Of a stretch of DNA of 32,201 nucleotides, positions 1 to 7,924 are shown in pieces. The notes under the pieces are model-generated. The model saw nothing but the letters and a program-made list of their open reading frames with translations, ran no database searches and had not been told where the DNA came from. This stretch comes from Erythrobacteraceae bacterium (lineage in GTDB: Bacteria; Pseudomonadota; Alphaproteobacteria; Sphingomonadales; Sphingomonadaceae), in contig JAHEAW010000017.1 of NCBI GenBank assembly GCA_024642545.1, forward strand, positions 1-32,201. The letters are read 5' to 3'. A program made the position numbers and the translations under genes. Position 1 is the stretch's first letter. The number at the start of each line of letters is the position of its first letter.

Positions 1-464
1 AAGAAGGGATTTATGGCGGTCTAGCCTGGACCGGTGAGCCCAACACCATGGTGTGGTACCCCAGCGGCGGCTGGAACAGTGCCAAGGGGATCCTGATGGG
101 TGCTTATTCCTATGGTCAGCGGCCTAACTCACAAGCCTTTACCCATATGCCGCACGATCAGCGTTTCGCCATCTCGCGCGCGGTGATTGAACGGATGCAT
201 CCAGGCAAATCGCAACTGCTGGGCAAACCGGTTACTGTCGCGTGGAATGAAACCCAATATAGCGGCGGTGTGGGCTGCGCGTGGAGCGATGAACAGCGCA
301 AGACTGACTATCATGAGCTGTGCCGACCCGAAGGGCGCGTGTTCTTTGCCGGCGAACATCTAAGCTATGTTCCTTTCTGGCAGGAAGGTGCGATCCTGTC
401 TGGCTATGAAGCGATCAAGCTGCTTCGCACACGGACCGCAGCGGATCGCGTGGCGACAGGATAA
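1..464 (+). CDS. Flavin monoamine oxidase family protein, 5'-truncated
   Basis: This is the C-terminal part of an FAD-dependent amine oxidase. The reading frame is open from base 3 and the gene's start lies outside the window; about 153 residues remain. The last part contains GRVFFAGEHLSYVPFWQEGA, which matches the C-terminal FAD-binding segment of flavin monoamine oxidases (FAGEH followed by an aromatic residue and a glycine-rich helix start). Family members oxidise primary or secondary amines or L-amino acids to imines and release hydrogen peroxide. The substrate cannot be told from this fragment, and the N-terminal dinucleotide-binding motif and any signal peptide are not visible. The gene ends 71 bp before the M20 peptidase on the same strand, so the two may be co-transcribed. 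Confidence 0.85.
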   Translation, partial: EGIYGGLAWTGEPNTMVWYPSGGWNSAKGILMGAYSYGQRPNSQAFTHMPHDQRFAISRAVIERMHPGKSQLLGKPVTVAWNETQYSGGVGCAWSDEQRKTDYHELCRPEGRVFFAGEHLSYVPFWQEGAILSGYEAIKLLRTRTAADRVATG

Positions 465-535
465 AGCTCTAGGCAAGCGCGCGCAAAAACGGCACAGTCG
501 GGCGTCGCAATTCCAACTGAAAGTCATGAAACCTC

Positions 536-1933
536 ATGCGCGCATCGCTTGTCCTTCCACTTGTGCTTCTTGCAATGCCAACCCAGCAGACCCTCGCCAG
601 TGACCATCCGGTGGCCGAGGCGCAAGCGCTCGATCTTGCCAAGCAGGCAATCGCAATCCGTTCCGTGCGCGGTGAAGATAACAGGACCGGCGAAGTCGCG
701 ATGTTGTTTCGTGATGCGCTGATCAAAGGCGGGTGGAAGCCTGGCGATGTGGTGATCACGCCAATGGATGATACTGCTTATCTGATCGCTACTTGGCCCG
801 GCAGCGACCCCAGTCTGAAGCCAATTGTCTTTTCTGCGCATATGGATGTGGTCGAAGCCAAGCCGGAAGACTGGGAGCGTGATCCCTTCACCCCAGTGGT
901 CGAAAATGGCTATCTGTTTGGCCGCGGGGCGAGCGACACCAAATTCGACGGCGCGCTGGCCATTGCCTCGCTGATCGAATTGCGGCGTCATGGTTTCGAG
1001 CCCAAGCGTAGCATCGTGATCGCTTATTCGGGCGATGAAGAAACCACCATGGCTACTTCCAAGGTCATTGCCGCAAAGCTGAAGGATGCCCTTGTTGTGC
1101 TCAACATTGATGGCGCATCAGGCAGTTTTGACGATGCGACCGGCAAACCGTTGTTCTGGAGCTGGCAGGGCAGCGAAAAAAGCTATGTCGATTATCAGCT
1201 GGAAGTGACCAATCCGGGGGGCCACAGTTCCACTCCGCGCGATGACAATGCCATTGCCCAGCTGTCGCAGGCCTTGCTGCGGATAAATACCTACCGCTTC
1301 AAGCCTGAAGTGAATGACATCACCCGGGCTTATTTCACCAAGGCCGCGCTGTTGGAAAAAAATCCCGTAATGGCGAAGGCGATGCATGACTTTGCAGCGG
1401 ACCCCACTGATGCAGATGCCATCGCCGTGCTGCGGGCCGACCCTTACACAATCGGCAAGATCGAGACGACCTGCGTCCCAACTATGGTCGAAGGCGGTCA
1501 CGCGCAAAATGCCTTGCCCCAGCGCGCAACAGCCAATGTCAATTGCCGGGTCTTTCCCGGGCACAGCTTCGCAGAAATCATGGCCGAGCTGACCCAGGTT
1601 GCAGATACGCCGCAAGTCACCTTCAGCAATGTCTCGGGCTCCACCACCACTCAGGCACCTGCGTCGCCGTATAATCCAGCTCTGGTGCAATCCTTCGAAA
1701 AGGCCCTATTCAAAGCCTGGGGCAAGATGCCGGTCATTCCCATGCAGGCATCAGGTGCCTCGGATTCGATGTGGTACCGGACGCTGGGCGTGCCCAGCTA
1801 TGGCGCCAGCGGCACTTTCATCAAGGATGCGGATGATTTCGCGCATGGGCTTAACGAACGCGTCTCGCTCAGCAATATTGCGCCGGGAATTGTCTATTAT
1901 GATGCCTTGATGCGCGATCTGGCCAGCAAGTGA
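536..1933 (+). CDS. Secreted M20-family metallopeptidase
   Basis: A 465-residue zinc peptidase of the M20 clan (dipeptidase, carboxypeptidase or deacylase type). The first ~22 residues are a signal peptide (MRASLVLPLVLLAMPTQQ, likely cut after TLA), so the enzyme should act in the periplasm. The metal-binding set is intact: H102 and D104 in SAHMDVV, D134 in GRGASDTKFDG, the E168-E169 pair in SGDEETT, D192 in NIDGASG, and H437 in AHGLNER. The segment around residues 210-350, with GGHSS, is the usual dimerisation (lid) domain. The start is the first in-frame ATG before the signal peptide; the ribosome-binding site is weak. The stop overlaps the start of the next gene by 4 bp, so peptide cleavage and the following amidohydrolase are probably coupled. 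The actual peptide substrate is unknown. Confidence 0.9.
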   Translation: MRASLVLPLVLLAMPTQQTLASDHPVAEAQALDLAKQAIAIRSVRGEDNRTGEVAMLFRDALIKGGWKPGDVVITPMDDTAYLIATWPGSDPSLKPIVFSAHMDVVEAKPEDWERDPFTPVVENGYLFGRGASDTKFDGALAIASLIELRRHGFEPKRSIVIAYSGDEETTMATSKVIAAKLKDALVVLNIDGASGSFDDATGKPLFWSWQGSEKSYVDYQLEVTNPGGHSSTPRDDNAIAQLSQALLRINTYRFKPEVNDITRAYFTKAALLEKNPVMAKAMHDFAADPTDADAIAVLRADPYTIGKIETTCVPTMVEGGHAQNALPQRATANVNCRVFPGHSFAEIMAELTQVADTPQVTFSNVSGSTTTQAPASPYNPALVQSFEKALFKAWGKMPVIPMQASGASDSMWYRTLGVPSYGASGTFIKDADDFAHGLNERVSLSNIAPGIVYYDALMRDLASK

Positions 1934-3195
1934 AATGGCCCGCGCTCCTGCTCGCACTGTTGGCCGCACCGGTTCATGCTGAAACATTATATGTGAAAGC
2001 GGGCAAGCTGCTTGATGTGACATCGGGCAGCGAGGTGAGCGGGCAATGCGTGCTGGTCAAAGACAGCCGGATCGCAAAGGTAGAGCAATGCGCGGAGACG
2101 CCGGATGGCGCCAATCTGGTCGATTGGAGCGCGTATACGGTCCTGCCGGGGCTTACCGATCTGCACACCCATCTGGCTGATACTGGGCAGAGCGCTGACC
2201 TGGCAGCCCCGCTCAACACCTCGCCGCAGCTTACCGCGCTGATCGGGGCGCATAATGCCAAGGTGACACTGGATGCAGGCTTTACCACCGTGCGCGATGT
2301 CGGGACTTATCGCGGGCTGACCGATGTCGCACTGCGCGATGCGATCAATCAGGGGTTGGTTCCCGGGCCGCGCATGTTTGTGGCCGGAGCTTATCTGACC
2401 CATCCTGGCGGCGGCGGCGAACTCAACGGGGTAATCCCCAATGGCCAGCTTCCCGCCGATATGCGGCTGGGCGTCCTTACCAACCCGGCGCAGGCGCATG
2501 ACCGGGCCGAATATCTGTTCGCGCATGGGGTAGATTTCTTGAAGCTGATTGCAACTGGTGCAGTGCTGGCTATCGGCACCGAACCAGGCGAGCCAGAACT
2601 GACCGAGGAAGAAATGCGTGCTGCCGTTGATGTCGCGAAGCAACATGGCAGCTTTGCTACCGCGCATGCGCATGGCGCTGAAGGGATCAAGAATGCCATG
2701 CGCGCCGGTGTGCGCAGCATCGAACATGCCAGCCTGATCGACGCGGAAGGCCTGCGCATGGCCAAGGCGCAGCACATTTGGCTCGTGATGGATGTCTATG
2801 ATGGCGACTGGATCGATCAGCAGGGCACACAGGAAGGCTGGCCAGAAGAATATCTGCGCAAGAATCGGGAGACAACGCTGATCCAGCGCCAGAATTTCCA
2901 GAAGGCGGTAGCGATGGGGGTTCCGCTTGGCTTTGGCACCGATGCCGGGGTCTATCCGCACGGCCTCAATGCGCGCCAGTTCGCATATATGGTCAAATGG
3001 GGTATGACCCCGCTGCAGGCAATCCAGTCAGCGACACTCGAAGCCGCCAAACTGTTGCGGCGCGAGGATGATATCGGTTCGGTCGCAGCGGGTAAATCAG
3101 CCGATATGATCGCAGTTTCAGGCGATCCGCTGGCCAACATCCGGGTGCTGGAAAACGTAGCCCATGTGATGAAGGGCGGCACGCTTTACAAATAA
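1930..3195 (+). CDS. Secreted metal-dependent amidohydrolase (Xaa-Pro dipeptidase/imidazolonepropionase-like)
   Basis: A 421-residue amidohydrolase-superfamily enzyme that starts with GTG, in a GTGA overlap with the M20 peptidase stop. The N-terminus (MKWPALLLALLAAPVHA) is a short signal peptide, so the protein should be periplasmic. Metal-site residues are visible: H79 and H81 in DLHTHL, K205 in DFLKLIATG (the usual position of the carboxylated lysine), H246/H248 in TAHAHG, H266 in SIEHAS and D338 in GFGTDAGV. This arrangement fits the binuclear group that includes Xaa-Pro dipeptidases and aryldialkylphosphatase-related hydrolases. With the M20 enzyme it probably finishes degradation of small peptides or N-acyl compounds. 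The C-terminus returns to the beta-sandwich fold (GKSADMIAVSGDPL) typical of the superfamily. Exact specificity is not predictable. Confidence 0.9.
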   Translation: MKWPALLLALLAAPVHAETLYVKAGKLLDVTSGSEVSGQCVLVKDSRIAKVEQCAETPDGANLVDWSAYTVLPGLTDLHTHLADTGQSADLAAPLNTSPQLTALIGAHNAKVTLDAGFTTVRDVGTYRGLTDVALRDAINQGLVPGPRMFVAGAYLTHPGGGGELNGVIPNGQLPADMRLGVLTNPAQAHDRAEYLFAHGVDFLKLIATGAVLAIGTEPGEPELTEEEMRAAVDVAKQHGSFATAHAHGAEGIKNAMRAGVRSIEHASLIDAEGLRMAKAQHIWLVMDVYDGDWIDQQGTQEGWPEEYLRKNRETTLIQRQNFQKAVAMGVPLGFGTDAGVYPHGLNARQFAYMVKWGMTPLQAIQSATLEAAKLLRREDDIGSVAAGKSADMIAVSGDPLANIRVLENVAHVMKGGTLYK

Positions 3196-3201
3196 GCTGC
3201 C

Positions 3202-4803
3202 CTAGCCAAACCGCTTGAAACTGCCCTTGTCAGCGATGATTTCGCGGGCGCAATTATGGCCCGGCGCGCCGGTCACCCCGCCGCCCGGATGCGTGCCCGC
3301 ACCGCACATATACAGCCCCTTGACCGGACCGCGATACGCGCCGTTGCCCAGCACTGGGCGCGCCGACCAGAGCTGATCGAGGCTCATATGCCCATGCATG
3401 ATGTCCCCGCCAACCAGACCGAACGTATCAAACAGACCCTTGGGGCTGAGTATCTGACGGCCAAGAATTGAGGCGCGGAAGCCCGGCGCCTGCGCCTCGA
3501 CCGTGTCGATGATCGTATCGGCGGCGGCGCCTTCTTCATCGTCCCAGTTCCGCCCATCAGGCAGTTCAGGCGCGAATTGCTGGCAAAACAGGCTGGCTAC
3601 ATGCTGGCCTGATGGGGCAAGACTGTCATCAACCGTGCTCGGGATCAACATCTCGACAATCGGTGCCTTCGACCAACCATCGCGCTTTGCATCGAGGAAC
3701 GCACGGTCCATATAGTCGAGCGTCGGGGCAAGAATGATTCCTGACTGATGATGCTCGCCCGGCTCGGGCAAACAGGTGAAGCGCGGCAACTCGGACAGCG
3801 CCACATTCATGCGGAAAGTCCCGCCACCTGCCTTGAATCCGCGCATCCGGCGACGGAAATCTTCGGGCTGATAGCTGGCATCAAGCATTTTTCCGTAGAG
3901 CAATTTTGGACCGACATTGGCAATGACTCGCTTTGCCGCAATCTCCTCGCCGCTTTCCAGCCGCACGCCCGCAACGCTGCTGCCATCGACCAGGACCTGG
4001 TCCACTGCACTTTCAAGGCTGATTTCCACGCCTGCATCGCGGCACACTTTGGCCATGATCTGGGTGATCGTGCCCATCCCGCCTATCGCATGGCCCCACG
4101 CACCCTTCTTGCCGTTCACTTCACCAAACACATGATGCAGCAGCACATAGGCACTGCCCGGCGTTTCGGGGCTTGCGTAATTGCCGACGACTGCGTCAAA
4201 GCCAAACGCGGCCTTTACTGCATCGCTTTCAAACCAGCTGTCCAGGAAACTGCGTGCCGATTTGGTGAACAGGTCAAGCACATTGCGCTTGGCTTCCAGA
4301 CTGAGGCGCGACAGGCCCCAGCCCTGCGTTGCCCCTGCTAACAATGTACGCAGCCCGTCACCAATATTGGGCGGGCTTTTCAGCGCCAGATCACGCAGCA
4401 CCTGCGCCACGCCTTCTAGCGCATCGTAATAAGCGGGCAATGCCGCGGCATCATGATGTGAAAACTTGCGGAACTCTGCCTGCGTCCGCTCCAGTCCGCC
4501 GCCCAGCTTGAGATAGCCGCCGTCCGGCTGCGGCAAGAAATTGGAGATCGGCCGTTCGACCACGCGGTAGCCATGATCGTGCAACCGCATATCGGCGATC
4601 ACCTTGGGCTGCAGCAGGCTGACGGTGTAGCTCGCCACTGAATTGCGAAAGTTGGGCAGGAATTCTTCGGTCACTGCGGCACCGCCAACCACGCCGCGTC
4701 GTTCGACCATCCGCACCTTGAGGCCGGCCTGCGCCAGATAGAAGGCGCAAACCAGGCCATTATGGCCCGCACCGATAATCACAGCATCATATTGTTTAGT
4801 CAT
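3202..4803 (-). CDS. PYROXD2/phytoene-desaturase-like FAD-dependent oxidoreductase
   Basis: A 533-residue flavoprotein. The N-terminus has the dinucleotide-binding motif (VIIGAGHNGLVCAFYLA, GxGxxG at residues 11-16) followed by the ERR and GG motif of phytoene-desaturase-like enzymes. The C-terminal GLYMCGAGTHPGGGVTGAPG is the FAD-contacting end of the PYROXD2/CrtI-like group. The ATG at 4803 is preferred over longer in-frame starts because it sits in an ATGA overlap with the upstream Rieske gene and places the FAD motif 10 residues in. The two genes are therefore translationally coupled and probably act in one pathway. PYROXD2-like enzymes have poorly known substrates, and a carotenoid role is not supported by any neighbouring crt gene. 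It converges with the amidohydrolase, leaving a 6-bp gap. Confidence 0.88.
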   Translation of the reverse strand: MTKQYDAVIIGAGHNGLVCAFYLAQAGLKVRMVERRGVVGGAAVTEEFLPNFRNSVASYTVSLLQPKVIADMRLHDHGYRVVERPISNFLPQPDGGYLKLGGGLERTQAEFRKFSHHDAAALPAYYDALEGVAQVLRDLALKSPPNIGDGLRTLLAGATQGWGLSRLSLEAKRNVLDLFTKSARSFLDSWFESDAVKAAFGFDAVVGNYASPETPGSAYVLLHHVFGEVNGKKGAWGHAIGGMGTITQIMAKVCRDAGVEISLESAVDQVLVDGSSVAGVRLESGEEIAAKRVIANVGPKLLYGKMLDASYQPEDFRRRMRGFKAGGGTFRMNVALSELPRFTCLPEPGEHHQSGIILAPTLDYMDRAFLDAKRDGWSKAPIVEMLIPSTVDDSLAPSGQHVASLFCQQFAPELPDGRNWDDEEGAAADTIIDTVEAQAPGFRASILGRQILSPKGLFDTFGLVGGDIMHGHMSLDQLWSARPVLGNGAYRGPVKGLYMCGAGTHPGGGVTGAPGHNCAREIIADKGSFKRFG

Positions 4804-5981
4804 CGGCGGCTCCATCCGGCTGCGGGTTGCTGTTCGAGGCGGGCCTCGGGAATGATCTGGCGCATGCGCTGGCAGAAATGCTTCAGGCACACTTCCTTGT
4901 CTGACAATGGCCCCATCGTGAAACTGCGTGAGGCCATGCCCTGCTGGACGCGCGTGATCAGCGCGGTATCCTCGGCGTTGACTTGCCGGTTGATCCGCCA
5001 ATTGAGATAGCGCGCGACGCGCATTTCCCGCCGCCATTGGTAATCCGGGGTATCAGGCAGGACATAACTGATCTCACGGATCAGGCAGCTATTGGGGCCG
5101 GTGGGAAGCCACTGCATGAAATCAACCTGATCGGGATAAATGTCGAACGCTACATTGGGCCACAGCTTGAAATAGAGCCAATGCCGCTGTGCCGCTTCGG
5201 GAAGGTGCGGCACCGGCGGAAGCAGACGCTGATACATCCGTTCGGACCAATTGGCAGACGGGCGATCGACCATGTCGCCCCACATCCGGTCAACGTGCTG
5301 ATCCGCCTCGATCCCGTAGCTTTTCCCGAACAAGCGGGTCAGGCCCGGATGCGCGACCGGGATATGCAGCCCATCGGAGTAATTATCGCCGACATTCTTC
5401 CAGTTTACAGCGCGCGGGCGCAAGGTCACACGGCCCAGCGCGCGCAAGGCCTCAAACTGATACGGCGCAACCATCGCTTCGTAAGGCGCCATCATTTGCG
5501 CGACAGTCGGCCCGCCATCATCCACTAGACGGATAAATATGAAGCCGCGCCAGATCTCCAGTTCGACTGGTGCCAGTCCTGTCCGTTCGCGGTCCAGCGC
5601 AGGATAGCTGGCACTGTCGGGCACGCCGGTTAGCGTGCCATCTAGGTCATAGGTCCAGGCGTGATAGGGACAAACCAGCTTCTTCGCGCAGCCATGCGAA
5701 CCATCGACAAGACGCGATCCGCGGTGGCGGCAGACATTGGTAAAGGCGCGCACGGCCCCATCGCGGCCACGCGTAACAAGCACGCTTTCGCCCAGATAAT
5801 CGAGCGTATGCCAATCGCCTTCCTTGGGAATATCGCTGATGTGGCACACCACTTGCCAACTGGGTCGGAAAATTCGCTCTGTTTCCAGCGCGCTGAATTC
5901 GGCATCGTGATAAGTCCATGCAGGCAGGCTCCAGCCGTCCAGCGGGTCGGCATTGCTGCCCGGTTCAAGCTGAGTTGCCAT
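4800..5981 (-). CDS. Rieske non-heme iron oxygenase, alpha subunit
   Basis: A 393-residue ring-hydroxylating-type oxygenase alpha subunit. The N-terminal Rieske domain binds a 2Fe-2S cluster through C84-x-H86 and C104-x-x-H107 (VCRHRG and CPYHAW). The C-terminal catalytic domain has the mononuclear iron motif in GDNYSDGLHIPVAHPGL, with likely ligands H205 and H210 and bridging D202; an acidic pair in NAEDTALI is the probable third-ligand region. Family members hydroxylate aromatic rings or N-demethylate betaines and related amines; the BetI-like regulator next door hints at the second type, but this is inference. No ferredoxin or reductase gene lies nearby, so electron transfer proteins must be encoded elsewhere. 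The start has a good Shine-Dalgarno (AAGGAA, 6 bp away), which touches one arm of the inverted repeat at 5991-6014. Confidence 0.93.
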   Translation of the reverse strand: MATQLEPGSNADPLDGWSLPAWTYHDAEFSALETERIFRPSWQVVCHISDIPKEGDWHTLDYLGESVLVTRGRDGAVRAFTNVCRHRGSRLVDGSHGCAKKLVCPYHAWTYDLDGTLTGVPDSASYPALDRERTGLAPVELEIWRGFIFIRLVDDGGPTVAQMMAPYEAMVAPYQFEALRALGRVTLRPRAVNWKNVGDNYSDGLHIPVAHPGLTRLFGKSYGIEADQHVDRMWGDMVDRPSANWSERMYQRLLPPVPHLPEAAQRHWLYFKLWPNVAFDIYPDQVDFMQWLPTGPNSCLIREISYVLPDTPDYQWRREMRVARYLNWRINRQVNAEDTALITRVQQGMASRSFTMGPLSDKEVCLKHFCQRMRQIIPEARLEQQPAAGWSRR

Positions 5982-5990
5982 GCGCGATTC

Positions 5991-6014
5991 CTTGTTATAC
6001 GTTCGTATAACAAG
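5991..6014. promoter_or_regulatory. Perfect inverted repeat, putative TetR operator
   Basis: Two perfectly complementary 11-bp arms, CTTGTTATACG and CGTATAACAAG, are separated by TT. The element lies between the divergent Rieske gene (start 10 bp away) and the TetR gene (start 4 bp away), and would block both if bound. Its length and symmetry are typical of TetR-family operators. Each arm contains TATAAC, which resembles a -10 box, so operator and promoter may coincide; no clear -35 was seen. Confidence 0.8.
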
Positions 6015-6017
6015 CTC

Positions 6018-6620
6018 ATGAACGCTTCACAACCCGCCTTTACACGCGCCGACCCCGATGCGCGCCGCCGCAGCCTGATCGAGGCGACTGCCCGCGTGCT
6101 GGGCAAGAGAGGCGCGGCAGGTGTTTCAGTCCGCGCGATCTGCGCCGAGGCAGGTGTTTCGCCTGGATTGCTGCGGCACTATTTCACCGGCGTTTCCGAA
6201 GCGATGGCCGAGGCCTATCGCTGGACCGGTCAGCGCATCGCCAAGGCCCTCGAAGAGGCAGTGGCCGGGGCTGGTCATGAGGACCAGCGCAGCCGCGTCC
6301 TCGCCTATCTCACGGCCAGCTTCCGCCCGCCAATCGCCTCACCCGACCAGCTGGCGAGCTACATCGCCTTCTGGAGTCTGACCCGCAGCGATCGCGCGGT
6401 CGCGGCAGTGCGCGCCGAAGTCTATGACGACTATCGCACCCGGCTCGAGGTGCTGCTGACCGAATGGCGCCCGGACTTGCCCGATGCGCGACTAACCGCG
6501 ATTGCACTCACCGCGCTGATCGACGGATTGTGGTTGGAATTTTCGTTGGGCGATGCACCGTTCACACCCGAAGAAGCCCAGACACTGGTCGAGCGCAGCC
6601 TTGCTGCCCTTCTGGATTAG
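6018..6620 (+). CDS. BetI-like TetR-family transcriptional regulator
   Basis: A 200-residue TetR-family repressor. The N-terminal helix-turn-helix spans about residues 14-60 (RRSLIEATARVLGKRG, then AICAEAGVSPGLLRHYF), and the C-terminal ligand domain resembles BetI (FWSLTRSD, LTALIDGLWLEFSL). BetI-type proteins sense choline-like ligands; here the ligand is unknown. The ATG at 6018 is chosen because it gives the usual family length; a longer in-frame extension would read through the divergent Rieske gene. The start is only 4 bp from the inverted repeat, leaving no room for a normal ribosome-binding site, so the message may be leaderless. The protein probably represses itself and the Rieske-oxidoreductase operon. 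Its stop overlaps the stop of the convergent permease gene by a few bases. Confidence 0.9.
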   Translation: MNASQPAFTRADPDARRRSLIEATARVLGKRGAAGVSVRAICAEAGVSPGLLRHYFTGVSEAMAEAYRWTGQRIAKALEEAVAGAGHEDQRSRVLAYLTASFRPPIASPDQLASYIAFWSLTRSDRAVAAVRAEVYDDYRTRLEVLLTEWRPDLPDARLTAIALTALIDGLWLEFSLGDAPFTPEEAQTLVERSLAALLD

Positions 6621-7924
6621 CCCGCTTCGTGCTTCGCCCACCCATAGAGGGGCAGGCCCGCAGCCATCAGCGCCAGACTCCACCCGCTGGCCTCTAACCC
6701 TGCGCCCCACAAGGTCCAGATCGCATAAACCCCGCCAATCAGCGCGAAGCTGCGCGCAACCTTCATTCGCCATGCCGCCATAGCGCAAACAAGATAAAGC
6801 CACAGAGCAGCAGAGGTCGAAAGCAGCAGTACGAATTCATAAATGCCCTGCATGCTCTTGCTGGCATTGAACAAAAGGCACACGCTGGCGATGATGCTGG
6901 AAATGATCAGCCCGCGCACCGGCGTACCGCCCGCGTCAGTACCCGCAAACCAGCGTGGCAGCATGCCGCGCGCAGCCATATTGCGCGGCAATTCACCCTG
7001 CATCAGCACCCAGCCATTGATCGCGCCGATGCAGCTGACAATGGCAAACAGCGTCACTAATGCTGCTGCACCGGAATTCCAGTATTGCTGCATGAAAGTT
7101 GCAAACGGCGCCGGTGAAGACGCCGCGATCGCTTCAGGCAACATTAGCGCGATAGCCGAACACACCAGCAGATAGAGCAGCCCCGTCAGGCCAGTGCCCC
7201 ACATGGTCGCGCGCGGAACGTTGATCTGCGGGTCCTTGACCTGTCCTGCTGCCAGGCTGGCGCATTCAAAGCCAAGCAGTGCAAACAATGTCAGCGCGGC
7301 CGCCCCGCGCAGGTCCGTGCCGTTGATCTCGCTCATCACAAAGGGCCGGATTTCGCCTTTGCCGCCCGCCAGAACAATCGCCGCAATGACAATAACCGCG
7401 AGCAGTGGCAGCAATTTGAGCACGACAGTGACGATCTGGAAATTGCCCGCAGCATGGACGCCGCGCAGATTCACCAGTGTCATTGCCCATACCAGTGCGA
7501 TAGCCGAAAGCGCGGGCAACATAGGCGTTGCACCAATCGCCGGGACAAAGGCCGACAGATAACTAACTGCTGCCACTGCAATCGAGACAACTGCAGTCCA
7601 CACCGACACCCAGTAAATCCACGACACCAGAAAGGCAGGCAGTTCGCCAAACGCTTCGGTTACAAAACCGGCTGGATCAGCCGCTTCCGGCCTGGCCCGG
7701 GTCAAGGCCGCCAACACCCAGGCGAGCACCAGTGTGCCGACAATAGTAACGATCCAGCCGAGCACGGCATTCCAGCCAAACGGAGCGAGGCTGGCCGGCA
7801 GAAGGAACACGCCTGAGCCAATCATATTGCCCATGACCAGCGCGGTGGCAGCAATAAGGCCGAGCTTGCGGCCCGGCCTTATGCTTGTATCAGGTGTCCC
7901 GGTCACGGCAGGATCAGAAATCAA
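6617..7924 (-). CDS. APC-family amino acid/amine permease (AdiC-like)
   Basis: A 435-residue inner-membrane transporter of the amino acid-polyamine-organocation superfamily, with about twelve hydrophobic segments. The substrate-binding loop of TM1 is clear (MGNMIGSGVFLLPASLA, residues 31-47), and TM6 has ALLGFECASLAAGQVKDP; both resemble the arginine/agmatine antiporter AdiC group. The start is uncertain: the TTG at 7924 is preceded by AAGG and lies 11 bp inside the receptor gene, while a GTG at 7906 just beyond the receptor stop is an alternative that shortens the protein by 6 residues. Coupling to the TonB-dependent receptor suggests the pair carry one substrate across both membranes. An amine or amino-acid derivative is the likely cargo, in keeping with the nearby oxidases. 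Confidence 0.88.
   Translation of the reverse strand: MISDPAVTGTPDTSIRPGRKLGLIAATALVMGNMIGSGVFLLPASLAPFGWNAVLGWIVTIVGTLVLAWVLAALTRARPEAADPAGFVTEAFGELPAFLVSWIYWVSVWTAVVSIAVAAVSYLSAFVPAIGATPMLPALSAIALVWAMTLVNLRGVHAAGNFQIVTVVLKLLPLLAVIVIAAIVLAGGKGEIRPFVMSEINGTDLRGAAALTLFALLGFECASLAAGQVKDPQINVPRATMWGTGLTGLLYLLVCSAIALMLPEAIAASSPAPFATFMQQYWNSGAAALVTLFAIVSCIGAINGWVLMQGELPRNMAARGMLPRWFAGTDAGGTPVRGLIISSIIASVCLLFNASKSMQGIYEFVLLLSTSAALWLYLVCAMAAWRMKVARSFALIGGVYAIWTLWGAGLEASGWSLALMAAGLPLYGWAKHEAG

Noticed and set aside
1987-2961. 324-residue minus-strand open frame inside the amidohydrolase gene
   Set aside because: It is antisense to a gene with complete catalytic motifs, and its translation resembles no known family.
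3202-4803. Carotenoid biosynthesis phytoene desaturase (CrtI)
   Set aside because: No crt genes are nearby, and the C-terminal motif and coupling to a Rieske oxygenase fit the PYROXD2-like group better.
4804-5037. N-terminal extension of the PYROXD2-like oxidoreductase
   Set aside because: It lies inside the Rieske gene in another frame, does not resemble a protein domain, and the ATG in the ATGA overlap places the FAD motif correctly.
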